Source of the DNA: Ignavibacteria bacterium
Lineage (GTDB): Bacteria > Bacteroidota > Ignavibacteria > Kapaibacteriales > UBA961
Length of the DNA stretch: 64,000 nucleotides
Assembly (NCBI GenBank): GCA_016720145.1
Contig: JADJXV010000010.1
Location: forward strand, 62,001-126,000
Reading direction: 5' to 3'
Position numbers and translations under genes: made by a program. Of this stretch, positions 8,439 through 17,212 are shown in pieces. Each line of letters starts with the position of its first letter. Within the stretch, counting starts at the first letter, position 1. The notes beneath the pieces were generated by a model that worked only from the letters and a program-made list of their open reading frames with translations, ran no database searches and was not told where the DNA came from.

Positions 8439-9392
8439 TTACTTTGCTGACGGCGTCGATACTTCTGCTTCTTTTACATTTCCATACGCAGTCATATCTA
8501 TTGATGCATAGTCCGGATTCGATGTAGCAATTTTTGCTGTTGCAGTAAAATACCCTTTTTCTTTAGGTGTAACGCGAGCCACTACTTCAAGCTGGGTTTT
8601 ACTTTTAATAATTGTACCGGTCTTTATATTCAATTCTATTCCATTCGAAAGAGTTGTTTCTTGGATCACCAAGTCCTGCAAAGAATTATTTTCAATTCTC
8701 ACACTTGCTTCCGCTACTTTACCAACGACCATATCACGGAACGCAAAATACGGTGAAGGGGTTATATTGATTTCACGTATCACATCTGCTTTCAAATACA
8801 GCACTTTTGCGGGTGTTGTACCATCATTACTTTGAATAGTAATGGATTTGTTTAACGGTCCGTTGGTAGATCCAAGATTAAGTGATACCTCAATTGTCGC
8901 TGTATCGACTAGTGGTTGAAGTTCCTTTTTGTCGATTGGTGCAGCAGTACATCCACAGCCCGGACGAACTTCTGAGATTTTCAGCAATTCAGTTCCACGG
9001 TTTATTATTTGAATTTTTGCTTTTAACGGTGTGTCTTTTGGCTTTACTTTTTTCCAGTCAAACGTATCACCTCCAATAATCTCGAGCTTCGCATTTACAT
9101 TTGTTGGTACTGCTTCTGTCGGGGGTTGAGTGACTGGAGAGATTACCGGCACCGGTGCTACAGCACTACCTTTTCCTTGACCAACTAGTCCTGGCTCTGA
9201 TGATGGTGACATAGGAGACACCTTAACTGCTGTACCTTTACCGCTTTTACTTGGTTGAACAACTGTTCCGGTACCTTTTGTCTCACTTGGTGCTAACGCT
9301 TTTCCGACAGTTACATTTGATGGCTTTTTTTGAGCCGTCATACTAATACATGAAGCGACTATTAAGGTCGCAATTACACCGAATTTCTTCAT
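8439..9392 (-). CDS. Exported DUF1573 protein
   Basis: 317 residues with a cleavable signal peptide (MKKFGVIATLIVASCISMTAQ). A Pro/Ser/Gly/Lys-rich linker of about 85 residues follows. From about residue 105 comes a DUF1573 domain: FDWKKVKPKDTPLKAKIQIINRG, then the hallmark RPGCGCTAAPIDK and SITIQSNDGTTPAKVLYLKA. A second immunoglobulin-like repeat follows without the GCGC motif. DUF1573 proteins are common exported proteins in this phylum; their role is not established, and the fold resembles ASH/MSP-type beta sandwiches. It may be transcribed with the regulator upstream (9441-10610), 48 bases away on the same strand. Confidence 0.85.
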   Translation of the reverse strand: MKKFGVIATLIVASCISMTAQKKPSNVTVGKALAPSETKGTGTVVQPSKSGKGTAVKVSPMSPSSEPGLVGQGKGSAVAPVPVISPVTQPPTEAVPTNVNAKLEIIGGDTFDWKKVKPKDTPLKAKIQIINRGTELLKISEVRPGCGCTAAPIDKKELQPLVDTATIEVSLNLGSTNGPLNKSITIQSNDGTTPAKVLYLKADVIREINITPSPYFAFRDMVVGKVAEASVRIENNSLQDLVIQETTLSNGIELNIKTGTIIKSKTQLEVVARVTPKEKGYFTATAKIATSNPDYASIDMTAYGNVKEAEVSTPSAK

Positions 9393-9440
9393 ATAAATCT
9401 CCTGAAATAGATTAATAATAATACGATAAAATGAGTTAAC

Positions 9441-10610
9441 TTATGGAATAACAACTAATTGCTGCACTGCTTGCTCTCCCTGAATAGTGCGAATTGCCAC
9501 TAAATATGCACCGGTCGGAATCCCATCCAGCATGAGAGGTACTTTGTTTTCTCCACTTGGCTTGGATTCATTGAAGATCATTGTTCGCACGAATCTGCCA
9601 TTCAAATCATGCAATGAAATATTCACATCACGCTGCTCTTTCAATGTAAAGGTACATTCGGCACGCTCCCGTGCAGGATTCGGCGCAATACTTACATCCG
9701 ATAACGAACCCGATTCACGCCGACACAAATCAAAAAATGGTGAATCATTTTTTATAGCTTTACATGCCTGTTCTGCTGGAATACAATGTTTCTTAACTTC
9801 TGCAAGGACAAGTAATTCATTCTGTAATTGTTCGCGATAACGACCCGGAAGGGCTCCGGTAAATTCTTTGGTTGGTGTGAACCAAAGCACGAACTCTCGG
9901 GCGTCAGAATGTTCAAAACTAACACGCAACAGCACAGCTGAATGATGAATTGTGTTCGCCGATTTTACTTTGTCAGTAGGCGAAAGAGTAATATCACACG
10001 TATCTGTTGAGCTAAACTCTCTCTGCAACCAAACATGCAATTTGGGATAATGAATTGCTAATGAGACAGCTTCCGTTTCGGTGAGTTCAATGCGTTTAAG
10101 TCCTTCTATATCTTTGTCGTTAGATGTTGGTATAATGTTGGGTATTCTATGGTCAGTCAGATTACTTTGACTATTTGATGAATGTAAATTTTGTGCTTGA
10201 TTTTCAAAATTAGTATTGAAAGTAGATGGTCGTGTTGTTTTGATTGGAGAAATATTTATAGTATTTCCATGAAATTCTTTTGGAGAAAATTTTTGTACGG
10301 TTGATTGTGAAATTATTTGAGGTACCGTAGTCAAGTTCTGTGGTGATTGAGATGGAAGAGATTCTTTCAACGACATTTGATGACTTTGTGGTGAAGTAGT
10401 TTGATTATTATAATAAAACAATGCAATTAGAGAAGCTACAGCTACTATCGAACCTGCGACAAAGGTATTAATTTTCCACATTGACTGTGCAGGTGATGCA
10501 ATTCCCTGTGCTCCGGAAATTTGCTGCATTACTTCATTGGAAGTAAGAAGCGGATTCACATTTCTTGCTTTTTTTGCAGTGTCAAAGTATGTCTGCAGGT
10601 TTTTGTTCAT
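9441..10610 (-). CDS. Single-pass membrane regulator (putative anti-sigma) with T9SS-like C-terminal domain
   Basis: 389 residues. A ~45-residue cytosolic head (MNKNLQTYFDTAKKAR) precedes one membrane helix (NTFVAGSIVAVASLIALFYY, about residues 48-68). Then comes a long Ser/Thr/Gln-rich linker, a folded periplasmic part (residues ~165-290), and a C-terminal ~85 residues (NPARERAECTF through GAYLVAIRT) that look like a T9SS sorting or Por-type beta domain. The gene's ATG overlaps the stop of the sigma-factor frame as ATGA (10607-10610), so translation of the two was coupled. That context and topology suggest an anti-sigma factor. No zinc-binding anti-sigma motif is seen in the short head, so the assignment is inferred from position. 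A T9SS domain behind an uncleaved inner-membrane anchor is odd. Confidence 0.6.
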   Translation of the reverse strand: MNKNLQTYFDTAKKARNVNPLLTSNEVMQQISGAQGIASPAQSMWKINTFVAGSIVAVASLIALFYYNNQTTSPQSHQMSLKESLPSQSPQNLTTVPQIISQSTVQKFSPKEFHGNTINISPIKTTRPSTFNTNFENQAQNLHSSNSQSNLTDHRIPNIIPTSNDKDIEGLKRIELTETEAVSLAIHYPKLHVWLQREFSSTDTCDITLSPTDKVKSANTIHHSAVLLRVSFEHSDAREFVLWFTPTKEFTGALPGRYREQLQNELLVLAEVKKHCIPAEQACKAIKNDSPFFDLCRRESGSLSDVSIAPNPARERAECTFTLKEQRDVNISLHDLNGRFVRTMIFNESKPSGENKVPLMLDGIPTGAYLVAIRTIQGEQAVQQLVVIP

Positions 10611-11151
10611 ACCACACTTTCTTCTAATTGTACTAGTACTTTTTTGTCTTGAGAATTAACACCGAGTAATTTCGCTAACTGCCTTTTACCTCTAAAGATA
10701 CGAACTTTTACTCCTGTCACTGTGCCGCCCTGCACTTTTGTATTTCTTTATGCGAATACCCCATTATTTCTGCCATAATAATCGCTTCTTTCTGAGCTGC
10801 CGGTAATTGATCGAGTGCCTCATATAATATCGTTACATCCATAGCATCATCCGGTGAAAGAGAGTCGCCAAAGAGTTCGTCCATTTCCTCGGTTTCGATA
10901 TGCTCATACACTTTGGTCCGTGTTCTTCGGTTGTAAAATGTTCGGCGGGCGATCGTCATCAGATAGCTAGGAAATGCAATCTCTTCGCGAAGGGTGTCTA
11001 GCTTTTCGAATGCTATGAGGAGAGTTTCACTGACTAGGTCTCGAGCTTCTTCTCGATTACGCGTCAAAAACAAAACAAAACGCTCAAGCGGCTCCTGCGT
11101 AGGTGCCAATAATCTCATAAACTTCTGTTGATTTGTTTCTTGATGTACCAT
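10607..11151 (-). pseudogene. ECF-type RNA polymerase sigma factor, frameshifted in region 4
   Basis: Region 2 is intact: FVLFLTRNREEARDLVSETLLIAFEKL and SYLMTIARRTFYNRRT. Region 4 begins LDQLPAAQKEAIIMAEIMGYSHKEIQK. The open frame then reads CRAAQ and stops at 10717. If one A is restored in the A4 run (plus-strand 10736-10739), the frame continues as VQGGTVTGVKVRIFRGKRQL through LEESVV. That is the missing DNA-recognition helix of region 4, and it ends in a TGA overlapping the next gene's start (ATGA). The restored product is 181 residues, normal for an ECF sigma. As written, the sigma lacks its -35-binding helix. Either a real one-base deletion or a sequence error; the conserved 4-base overlap says the frame was recently functional. 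Confidence 0.8.
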
Positions 11152-11279
11152 GAAGTCCGATTAACTGCTGTAATTGCCAAACTGAGGAGGAAGTGAAGAA
11201 TTTGGCTGAAAGGTTACATTGATGAGAATAATTGATTAATTACGTTAATTTTTGGTTCCGTTCATTACGTTCCATACCA

Positions 11280-11306
11280 TCGCTTGCGGTCACCCGTTGC
11301 CGTCCA
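11280..11306 (+). repeat. Dispersed intergenic repeat, copy A
   Basis: The core GTCACCCGTTGCCG is preceded by TCGCTTGCG; a close copy (TCGCATGCGATCACCCGTTGCCG) lies at 37209-37236. Both are between genes and match over about 27 bases with a few substitutions. Only two copies are seen in the window. Confidence 0.5.
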
Positions 11307-11339
11307 ACCCTTTGATTATGATTGACATATATGAAGGGT

Positions 11340-12701
11340 TCAAAAAAAACTTAGCGTTTGGTTAATTAAATATTCTGCTCTCTCTTTGGTCGTCGCCTCT
11401 GCAATAATCCTTACGATTGGTTCTGTATTAGATGCTCGCACATGTACCCACGAATCCTCAAAGTCAAATCGTACTCCATCGCTATTATTGACACTAGCTT
11501 CTTGAAAATTTTGACGTAATATCTCCGAGAGAGCACCGAAATCTCCATTGAAATCTATTCTAGTTTTGATCATTTCATAGCTTGGAATTGACCTAGATAA
11601 TTCAGAAAGGGTTGCTTGATTTGTTGCAATCAAATGGAGAATAAGAGCTATACCAACTAACGAATCTCTACCGTAATGACATGATGGAAGTATGACACCA
11701 CCCGAACCCTCACCACCAAAGATACAATTGTGATGTTGCATCATTCGCACTACATTTACTTCACCCACAGCAGAACGCCAAACAGTTGCATTATAACGTG
11801 TTGCGATGTCATTTATCATTCGTGAAGTAGATAAATTGACAGCAATATCCGGTGAATACTTTCCAAATAACTTGTGGTTTTCGAGTACACATTGAGCCGC
11901 GAGTACAATAGTTTTTTCTTCCCCAATTGAATGCCCGTGTTCATCAATGAGTACCAAGCGGTCAGCATCAGGGTCAACAGCGATTCCAAGATCTGCCTTT
12001 TCATGATGAACAGCAGCAGCCAATTGAGTAAGATTCTGAGGAATTGGCTCAGGTGTATGAGGAAAAATTCCGGATTCATTACAAAAAAGAGGAATGACAG
12101 TACATCCGAGACCTTCGAGTAGTTTGGGTACAATTACCGACCCAGAAGCATTGACGGCATCTACTACGACACGGAGTTTCCTATTTTTGAGAATAGTAAG
12201 TATAGTTTCAGTGAAAAGAGGTAAGGAAAGTATAGTATCTATATGTTTTTCAATAGCTTCATTATCATAAGAAATTTCACCTGTTGTAGTTTGATCGAAA
12301 GAAACATGAGAAGCATCAGCAATTTCCCATAAGTGATTATTCTGTTCTGTATCGAGAAAAACGCCATCAGAAAACATAAATTTCATCCCATTCCATTCCG
12401 AAGGATTATGAGAAGCTGTGATAGAAATTCCACCGGATGCGGTGGAAGTATGCTCGACCAAGAGCTGAATTGTGGGGGTAGGTACGACGCCGAGAATCGT
12501 CACATTCCGTCCGTTTAAAGCGAGTGTTTCGGCGATAAGCCGTTCAATCCAAACGCCTGATGGGCGACCGTCTCTGCCGATAATTATATTTCCCGGCGGT
12601 AAAAACCGAGCAAAAGCTGAAGCATACTTCGCAACAATTTCGGACGGAAGGGAATCACTCACTGTAGCACGAATTCCGGAAATAGAACGTATAAAAGGCA
12701 T
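11340..12701 (-). CDS. Phosphomannomutase/phosphoglucomutase family phosphohexomutase
   Basis: Moves a phosphate between C6 and C1 of a hexose (or hexosamine) phosphate, supplying sugar-nucleotide precursors for envelope polymers. The phosphoserine active-site loop ITASHNPSEWNGMKF is near residue 95. The metal-binding loop is DPDADRLVLID near residue 235, the sugar-binding loop GGEGSGGVI near residue 320, and the phosphate-binding RASNTEPIVRIIAEA near the C-terminus. 453 residues is normal. The active-site loop is closer to phosphomannomutase/phosphoglucomutase than to classical GlmM, but substrate cannot be fixed from sequence. It is divergent from uvrA, with about 125 bases between starts. 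Confidence 0.88.
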   Translation of the reverse strand: MPFIRSISGIRATVSDSLPSEIVAKYASAFARFLPPGNIIIGRDGRPSGVWIERLIAETLALNGRNVTILGVVPTPTIQLLVEHTSTASGGISITASHNPSEWNGMKFMFSDGVFLDTEQNNHLWEIADASHVSFDQTTTGEISYDNEAIEKHIDTILSLPLFTETILTILKNRKLRVVVDAVNASGSVIVPKLLEGLGCTVIPLFCNESGIFPHTPEPIPQNLTQLAAAVHHEKADLGIAVDPDADRLVLIDEHGHSIGEEKTIVLAAQCVLENHKLFGKYSPDIAVNLSTSRMINDIATRYNATVWRSAVGEVNVVRMMQHHNCIFGGEGSGGVILPSCHYGRDSLVGIALILHLIATNQATLSELSRSIPSYEMIKTRIDFNGDFGALSEILRQNFQEASVNNSDGVRFDFEDSWVHVRASNTEPIVRIIAEATTKERAEYLINQTLSFF

Positions 12702-12765
12702 CTTTTTGAATAAAATGATTAAGAATTTTCAAGAATATAGTAGCCACAAATTACAAAAATCATCG

Positions 12766-12773
12766 TAATTTTG
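12766..12773 (+). promoter_or_regulatory. Candidate -7 box upstream of uvrA
   Basis: TAATTTTG fits the TAnnTTTG -7 element of the Bacteroidota primary sigma factor and lies 53 bases before the uvrA ATG. No good TTTG -33 element is at the right spacing. Confidence 0.35.
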
Positions 12774-12826
12774 CGGGCTTATAGCATTGATCTACTCAAA
12801 AAATCCCCGCTTAGACGCTTTCCTTT

Positions 12827-15730
12827 ATGGCAAAAAAAACTACCGTTACATCTACATCAGACATGCAATTTGATGAGAGAACACATATTTCTGTTCGTGG
12901 TGCACGCGAGCATAATCTCAAAAACATCTCACTCGATATCCCTCGAGATAAATTAGTTGTCATTACCGGGTTATCGGGATCAGGCAAGTCTTCACTCGCG
13001 TTCGATACACTCTATGCAGAAGGGCAGCGGCGCTATGTCGAATGCCTATCACCGTATGCTCGACAGTTTCTTGGAATTATGAAGAAGCCGGATATAGATA
13101 CAATAGAAGGGCTTTCACCTGCCATTTCCATCGAACAAAAGTCAGTAAGCAATTCACCACGATCGACCGTCGGTACCGTGACGGAAGTCTATGACTATCT
13201 CCGACTGCTTTTTGCCAAAATTGGCGTCCAGCATTGTGTAGATTGTCATATCCCTGTGCAGTCTCAGACACCTGATCAGATAATTGACTCCATCATGGAA
13301 TTACCGCAACAAACACGTATTCAAATACTTACACCACTCGTTCGGGGAAGGAAGGGACATTACAGGGAATTATTCGATCAATTTCGCAGACAGGGCTATA
13401 CCCGAGTAAGAGTCGATGGTATCGTTCAGGAAATACAAGTGGATATGCAAGTTTCGCGGTTTCAGGTGCACAATATTGATTTGGTACTTGATAGAACTCT
13501 TATCGAACCCGAGCAAGACACACGGATATCAGAATCAATTCACACAGCTTTAAAAATAGGCGAAGGAATTGTAATAATTCTTACTGAAAATCCTGATGAA
13601 AGTTGGTCAGAGAGACTCTATTCGACGTCAAATTCATGTTCGAACTGCGGTCGCTCCTACGAAGCACTCGCACCAAATAACTTCTCCTTCAATTCTCCAT
13701 TTGGAGCTTGTGATTCATGTCAAGGTCTTGGTAATATGAGAGATTTTGATGAAGACCTTGTAATTCCTAATCGCGATATTTCTGTCGAAGATGGAGGTAT
13801 TTCTATCGTCGGCAAGCAACGTAAAATGTGGATTTGGGATAAGGTCTCTGCATTTGCAAAGGCAGCCGAAATTGATCTCAAAAAACCAATCAGTGAATTG
13901 GAAGACAATGAAATTAAAGCACTTCTTTTTGGCACTAAAAGCAAAAAGGTGACATTGAAATATGTACTTTCCTCAGGAAAAACCGTAGAATACAAAACTA
14001 AATTCGAAGGAATTCTACCAATATATAGACAGCAATACGATAATACTTCTTCCTCTGAAATCAGATCAGGTATTGAGGAATACATGACCGCACAAGCATG
14101 TCCTGTCTGTGAAGGTGGCAGACTAAAGCCGGAAAATTTAGCTGTCAAAATTGATAACTCTTCTATCACCGAACTCACGAGTTATGACGTGACCAAAAGC
14201 TATGCTTATTTTGAATCCCTCGAAGCAAAGCTCAACGATCGTGAACGCAAAATTGGACATTTAATTCTCAAAGAAATCACCACTCGATTGAAATTTTTAC
14301 TTGAAGTAGGACTTCATTACCTCAATCTCGACCGTTCGGCACGGACACTTTCCGGCGGTGAATCACAACGAATTCGATTAGCGTCCCAGATAGGCAGTCA
14401 GCTCGTAGGTGTGATGTATGTCCTTGACGAACCAAGTATTGGGCTACATCAGCATGATAATCAAAAGTTAATTACTTCCCTTAAAAACCTGCGTGATTTG
14501 GGTAATACGGTCATCGTGGTAGAGCATGACCGCGAGATGATCGAGCAATCAGATTATTTAGTCGATATTGGTCCAAAAGCCGGAATTCATGGCGGTGAGA
14601 TTATGTTTGAAGGTGACCCAAAAGACTTGATATCCGCCAAAAAAGAACTCCTCGAGCTCTCCAACACAGCCCAATACATAACAGGAGCTCGCCGAATTGA
14701 AGTACCGTATCAGCGCCGTGAAGGCAATGGAAAATCAATAAAGCTCAGTGGAGCACGAGGGAATAATTTGCAGCAAGTGACTCTCTCTATTCCACTTGGC
14801 ACATTTACGACGATTACAGGTATGAGTGGAAGCGGCAAGTCATCCCTTGTAAATGAAACACTTTATCCTATATTATCGAAGCATTTTCATAATGCAATTT
14901 CTTCGCCGTTGCCATATAACAAAATCGAAGGTCTAGAGTATATAGATAAAGTTATTGAAATAGACCAAACTCCTATCGGGCGTACACCGAGAAGCAATCC
15001 TGCAACGTATACCGGTGTGTTTACGCAGATACGAGACTTTTTTTCGCAATTACCCGAGTCAAAAATGCGTGGATATTTACAGGGCAGGTTTTCCTTTAAC
15101 GTGCGTGGTGGGAGATGCGACGACTGCGAAGGCGGAGGAATCAAGAAAATCGAAATGAATTACCTGCCTGATGTGTATGTTCAATGCGAGACTTGCGGTG
15201 GAAAACGTTATAATTCAGAGACTTGCCAGGTATATTATAAAGAAAAAAACATAGCTGATGTTCTCGATATGAGTATCGAAGAAGCATTAGAATTCTTCAA
15301 GGAAATACCGAAAATTAGGCGCATAATGCAAACGCTGTACGATGTAGGTCTCGGTTACATTAAAATTGGTCAGCAAGCGCCGACTCTCTCCGGTGGGGAA
15401 GCTCAAAGAGTGAAGCTTGCTACTGAACTTGCCAAAGTATCTACAGGTAAGACATTGTATTTATTAGATGAGCCGACCACGGGGCTTCATTTTGAAGACA
15501 TCAAGCTTCTACTTGGTTTGCTCGATAAATTAGTCGAAAAAGGGAATTCGGTCGTCGTCATTGAGCATAATTTAGATGTCGTCAAATGTGCGGATTGGGT
15601 AATTGATTTAGGACCGGAAGGTGGCGGAGGTGGTGGGAGAATAATTGCTGAAGGCACCCCGGAAAGTGTGTGTAAAGTAAAAATTAGTTACACAGGTAAG
15701 TATTTGAAGAAAGAACTGAAAATTAAATAA
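12827..15730 (+). CDS. uvrA: UvrABC excinuclease subunit A
   Basis: The damage-scanning ATPase of nucleotide excision repair; a dimer that loads UvrB. Two ABC ATPase halves are complete: Walker A GLSGSGKSS (near residue 50) and GMSGSGKSS (near residue 667), each with an LSGGE signature and the aspartate-glutamate pair (VLDEPSIGLH, LLDEPTTGLH). Zinc-binding cysteine pairs are present (CSNCGRS...CDSCQG, CPVCEGG, CDDCEGG...CETCGG). 967 residues is slightly above the usual ~940. The start is the ATG at 12827, preceding about 20 extra polar residues before THISVRGAREHNLKN. It stands as a single gene followed by tRNA-Arg. Confidence 0.97.
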   Translation: MAKKTTVTSTSDMQFDERTHISVRGAREHNLKNISLDIPRDKLVVITGLSGSGKSSLAFDTLYAEGQRRYVECLSPYARQFLGIMKKPDIDTIEGLSPAISIEQKSVSNSPRSTVGTVTEVYDYLRLLFAKIGVQHCVDCHIPVQSQTPDQIIDSIMELPQQTRIQILTPLVRGRKGHYRELFDQFRRQGYTRVRVDGIVQEIQVDMQVSRFQVHNIDLVLDRTLIEPEQDTRISESIHTALKIGEGIVIILTENPDESWSERLYSTSNSCSNCGRSYEALAPNNFSFNSPFGACDSCQGLGNMRDFDEDLVIPNRDISVEDGGISIVGKQRKMWIWDKVSAFAKAAEIDLKKPISELEDNEIKALLFGTKSKKVTLKYVLSSGKTVEYKTKFEGILPIYRQQYDNTSSSEIRSGIEEYMTAQACPVCEGGRLKPENLAVKIDNSSITELTSYDVTKSYAYFESLEAKLNDRERKIGHLILKEITTRLKFLLEVGLHYLNLDRSARTLSGGESQRIRLASQIGSQLVGVMYVLDEPSIGLHQHDNQKLITSLKNLRDLGNTVIVVEHDREMIEQSDYLVDIGPKAGIHGGEIMFEGDPKDLISAKKELLELSNTAQYITGARRIEVPYQRREGNGKSIKLSGARGNNLQQVTLSIPLGTFTTITGMSGSGKSSLVNETLYPILSKHFHNAISSPLPYNKIEGLEYIDKVIEIDQTPIGRTPRSNPATYTGVFTQIRDFFSQLPESKMRGYLQGRFSFNVRGGRCDDCEGGGIKKIEMNYLPDVYVQCETCGGKRYNSETCQVYYKEKNIADVLDMSIEEALEFFKEIPKIRRIMQTLYDVGLGYIKIGQQAPTLSGGEAQRVKLATELAKVSTGKTLYLLDEPTTGLHFEDIKLLLGLLDKLVEKGNSVVVIEHNLDVVKCADWVIDLGPEGGGGGGRIIAEGTPESVCKVKISYTGKYLKKELKIK

Positions 15731-15786
15731 AAAGTAGTTTGTCAGCTTAGCGAAAAGTCGTAGTTTCGCACTCCAAAATTCAAAAC

Positions 15787-15860
15787 GCACCCATAGCTCA
15801 ACTGGATAGAGCATCTGACTTCGGATCAGAAGGTTTGGGGTTCGAATCCCTATGGGTGTA
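15787..15860 (+). tRNA. tRNA-Arg (anticodon TCG)
   Basis: A complete cloverleaf. The acceptor stem is GCACCCA (15787-15793) with TGGGTGT (15853-15859). The D arm contains AGCTCAACTGGATAGAGC. The anticodon stem is TCTGA/TCAGA around the loop CTTCGGA, and the T arm has the TTCGAAT loop. The anticodon TCG reads CGA/CGN arginine codons. CCA is not encoded. It lies 56 bases after uvrA and is followed by its own terminator. Confidence 0.96.
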
Positions 15861-15871
15861 CATACTATAAG

Positions 15872-15906
15872 CCCTTTGTAAATTAATAAGTTGCAAAGGG
15901 TTTTTT
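15872..15906 (+). terminator. Rho-independent terminator after tRNA-Arg
   Basis: Stem CCCTTTG (15872-15878) with CAAAGGG (15894-15900), followed by six T. It is 11 bases past the tRNA. Confidence 0.85.
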
Positions 15907-16232
15907 GTTTGAATGATGAGTTAATGAAATTTCCAACTACAAACTTTTTTTGTATGATTCATACTTCACTACTAATTATAGATTTATCCAACTTGAATTA
16001 TTGTAATTTGTCTGACATTATAGAAAACACAAGATAGAAAAATAAGCATACGTTAAAAATACTTTGGAATTGATGAGATTAGAATTTACTTTTGCAACTG
16101 CAATCACCACATACATTTATGGGATAGTATTATTACGGTTGGAAACTGACTCAATATGTTCAATGAGATTATGATTTTGTTTTAAAATTATCTGCTGATT
16201 AATTCAATATTTTATATTAACGAGGTATTTCT
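15907..16232. other. AT-rich intergenic stretch before a lipoprotein gene
   Basis: About 325 bases with no reading frame of note, RNA gene or strong hairpin. It should hold the promoter of the lipoprotein gene at 16233, whose start is preceded by an ACGAGGTATTTCT ribosome-binding region. Confidence 0.4.
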
Positions 16233-16994
16233 ATGAAACGTTTTTACAATATTTTACTGGCCTTTTGTGTAGTGACGTTGTATTTTGTTGCGTGTAGTAG
16301 CTCGACAGATCCGGATTCCAATCCCGGAGTAATTGGCGGCGAAACAAATATAGAATTATCAAAAGTAGGGAACTATTTTTCTGTTATTATTGTTACCGAT
16401 CCACAAACGGATTTTAACTTTAGTGAAAATAACACAACGATTACCAAGAATGATAATGGAATTGTTACTTTTTACCATAAATCTGCATTTGATTCTACAT
16501 TTATCGAATCTTTAGCTAACGCTCTCGGATTACAAGACCTACCAGACCATCTCATTTTACCCGCTTTAGTAGATTATGCAAAGCGAATCGGCGGAAAGCT
16601 CGACACCACCGACAAAGAACGTATGACACTCACCGCAGAGTTCACCGTCAAAATTACCTCCGAGGGTATGCAAGAGTATTTTGGTAAAAATAATAACCTC
16701 ACGACTCCCCACACATTAGTAAAATATGCTTGGAATGTCGGTAATGTCTATGAATTTACAAATACCGAAGAAATTAAAGTAAAACGTACCGTCGTTGCAA
16801 AATCTACAACTGATGATTATTCACTTAGTCACTTGAAATTAAAAGTAATTAAAGTTGAAGAAACTAAAGAAGACCCAATAATTGATAAAATCACCTACAT
16901 TGCAAATCACAAATATGGGTTGATAGGAATTATTCTAAAAAGCAAAACCGGTAAAGAGGTTAAGCTTACTGTGTTTCCGACGAGTCTTTTCTAA
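16233..16994 (+). CDS. Lipoprotein of unknown function (253 aa)
   Basis: The N-terminus MKRFYNILLAFCVVTLYFVAC has a lipoprotein signal with cysteine at residue 21, followed by SSSTDPDSNPG. The rest is beta-rich with no recognised domain: charged strands, an ALGLQDLPDHL helix and a C-terminal HKYGLIGIILKSKTGKEVKL. It is probably anchored to the outer or inner membrane. The neighbour at 17213 is another lipoprotein of similar style. Both genes are followed at about 105 bases by a near-identical palindrome, suggesting they belong together or share a transcription end. Confidence 0.7.
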   Translation: MKRFYNILLAFCVVTLYFVACSSSTDPDSNPGVIGGETNIELSKVGNYFSVIIVTDPQTDFNFSENNTTITKNDNGIVTFYHKSAFDSTFIESLANALGLQDLPDHLILPALVDYAKRIGGKLDTTDKERMTLTAEFTVKITSEGMQEYFGKNNNLTTPHTLVKYAWNVGNVYEFTNTEEIKVKRTVVAKSTTDDYSLSHLKLKVIKVEETKEDPIIDKITYIANHKYGLIGIILKSKTGKEVKLTVFPTSLF

Positions 16995-17099
16995 AATTGT
17001 TCGGCAGAATAGTAGTTGTAAATAAAATCATTTGATTGTTGGTAACTTTATAGTTTAATTGATTGTAAGGACTGTAGCTAAAGAAAATACAGCATTTCA

Positions 17100-17129
17100 T
17101 GTAGGGGTAGAAAATTTTCTACCCCTACA
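17100..17129. repeat. Perfect 30-base palindrome, copy 1 (possible terminator)
   Basis: Arms TGTAGGGGTAGAAAA and TTTTCTACCCCTACA are perfectly complementary with no loop spacer. It lies 105 bases past the lipoprotein stop. Copy 2 at 18584 differs at one base in each arm, and the two changes compensate (T:A to C:G), so pairing is kept. Confidence 0.85.
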
Positions 17130-17212
17130 TTGCTATATATTCATACGTAAAAAATTAACGACTTTGCTTTCTAATAAACAAAATTTCAAGTTAAATTATT
17201 GAAAGTATCTTT

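Noticed and set aside
10725..10745. Programmed -1 frameshift in the sigma factor
   Set aside because: CAAAAG does not form an X-XXY-YYZ slippery heptamer in frame; a lost A fits better.
11306..11340. Hairpin AACCCTT/AAGGGTT after the phosphohexomutase gene as terminator
   Set aside because: Long loop, no T run on the downstream side and overlap with the stop codon.
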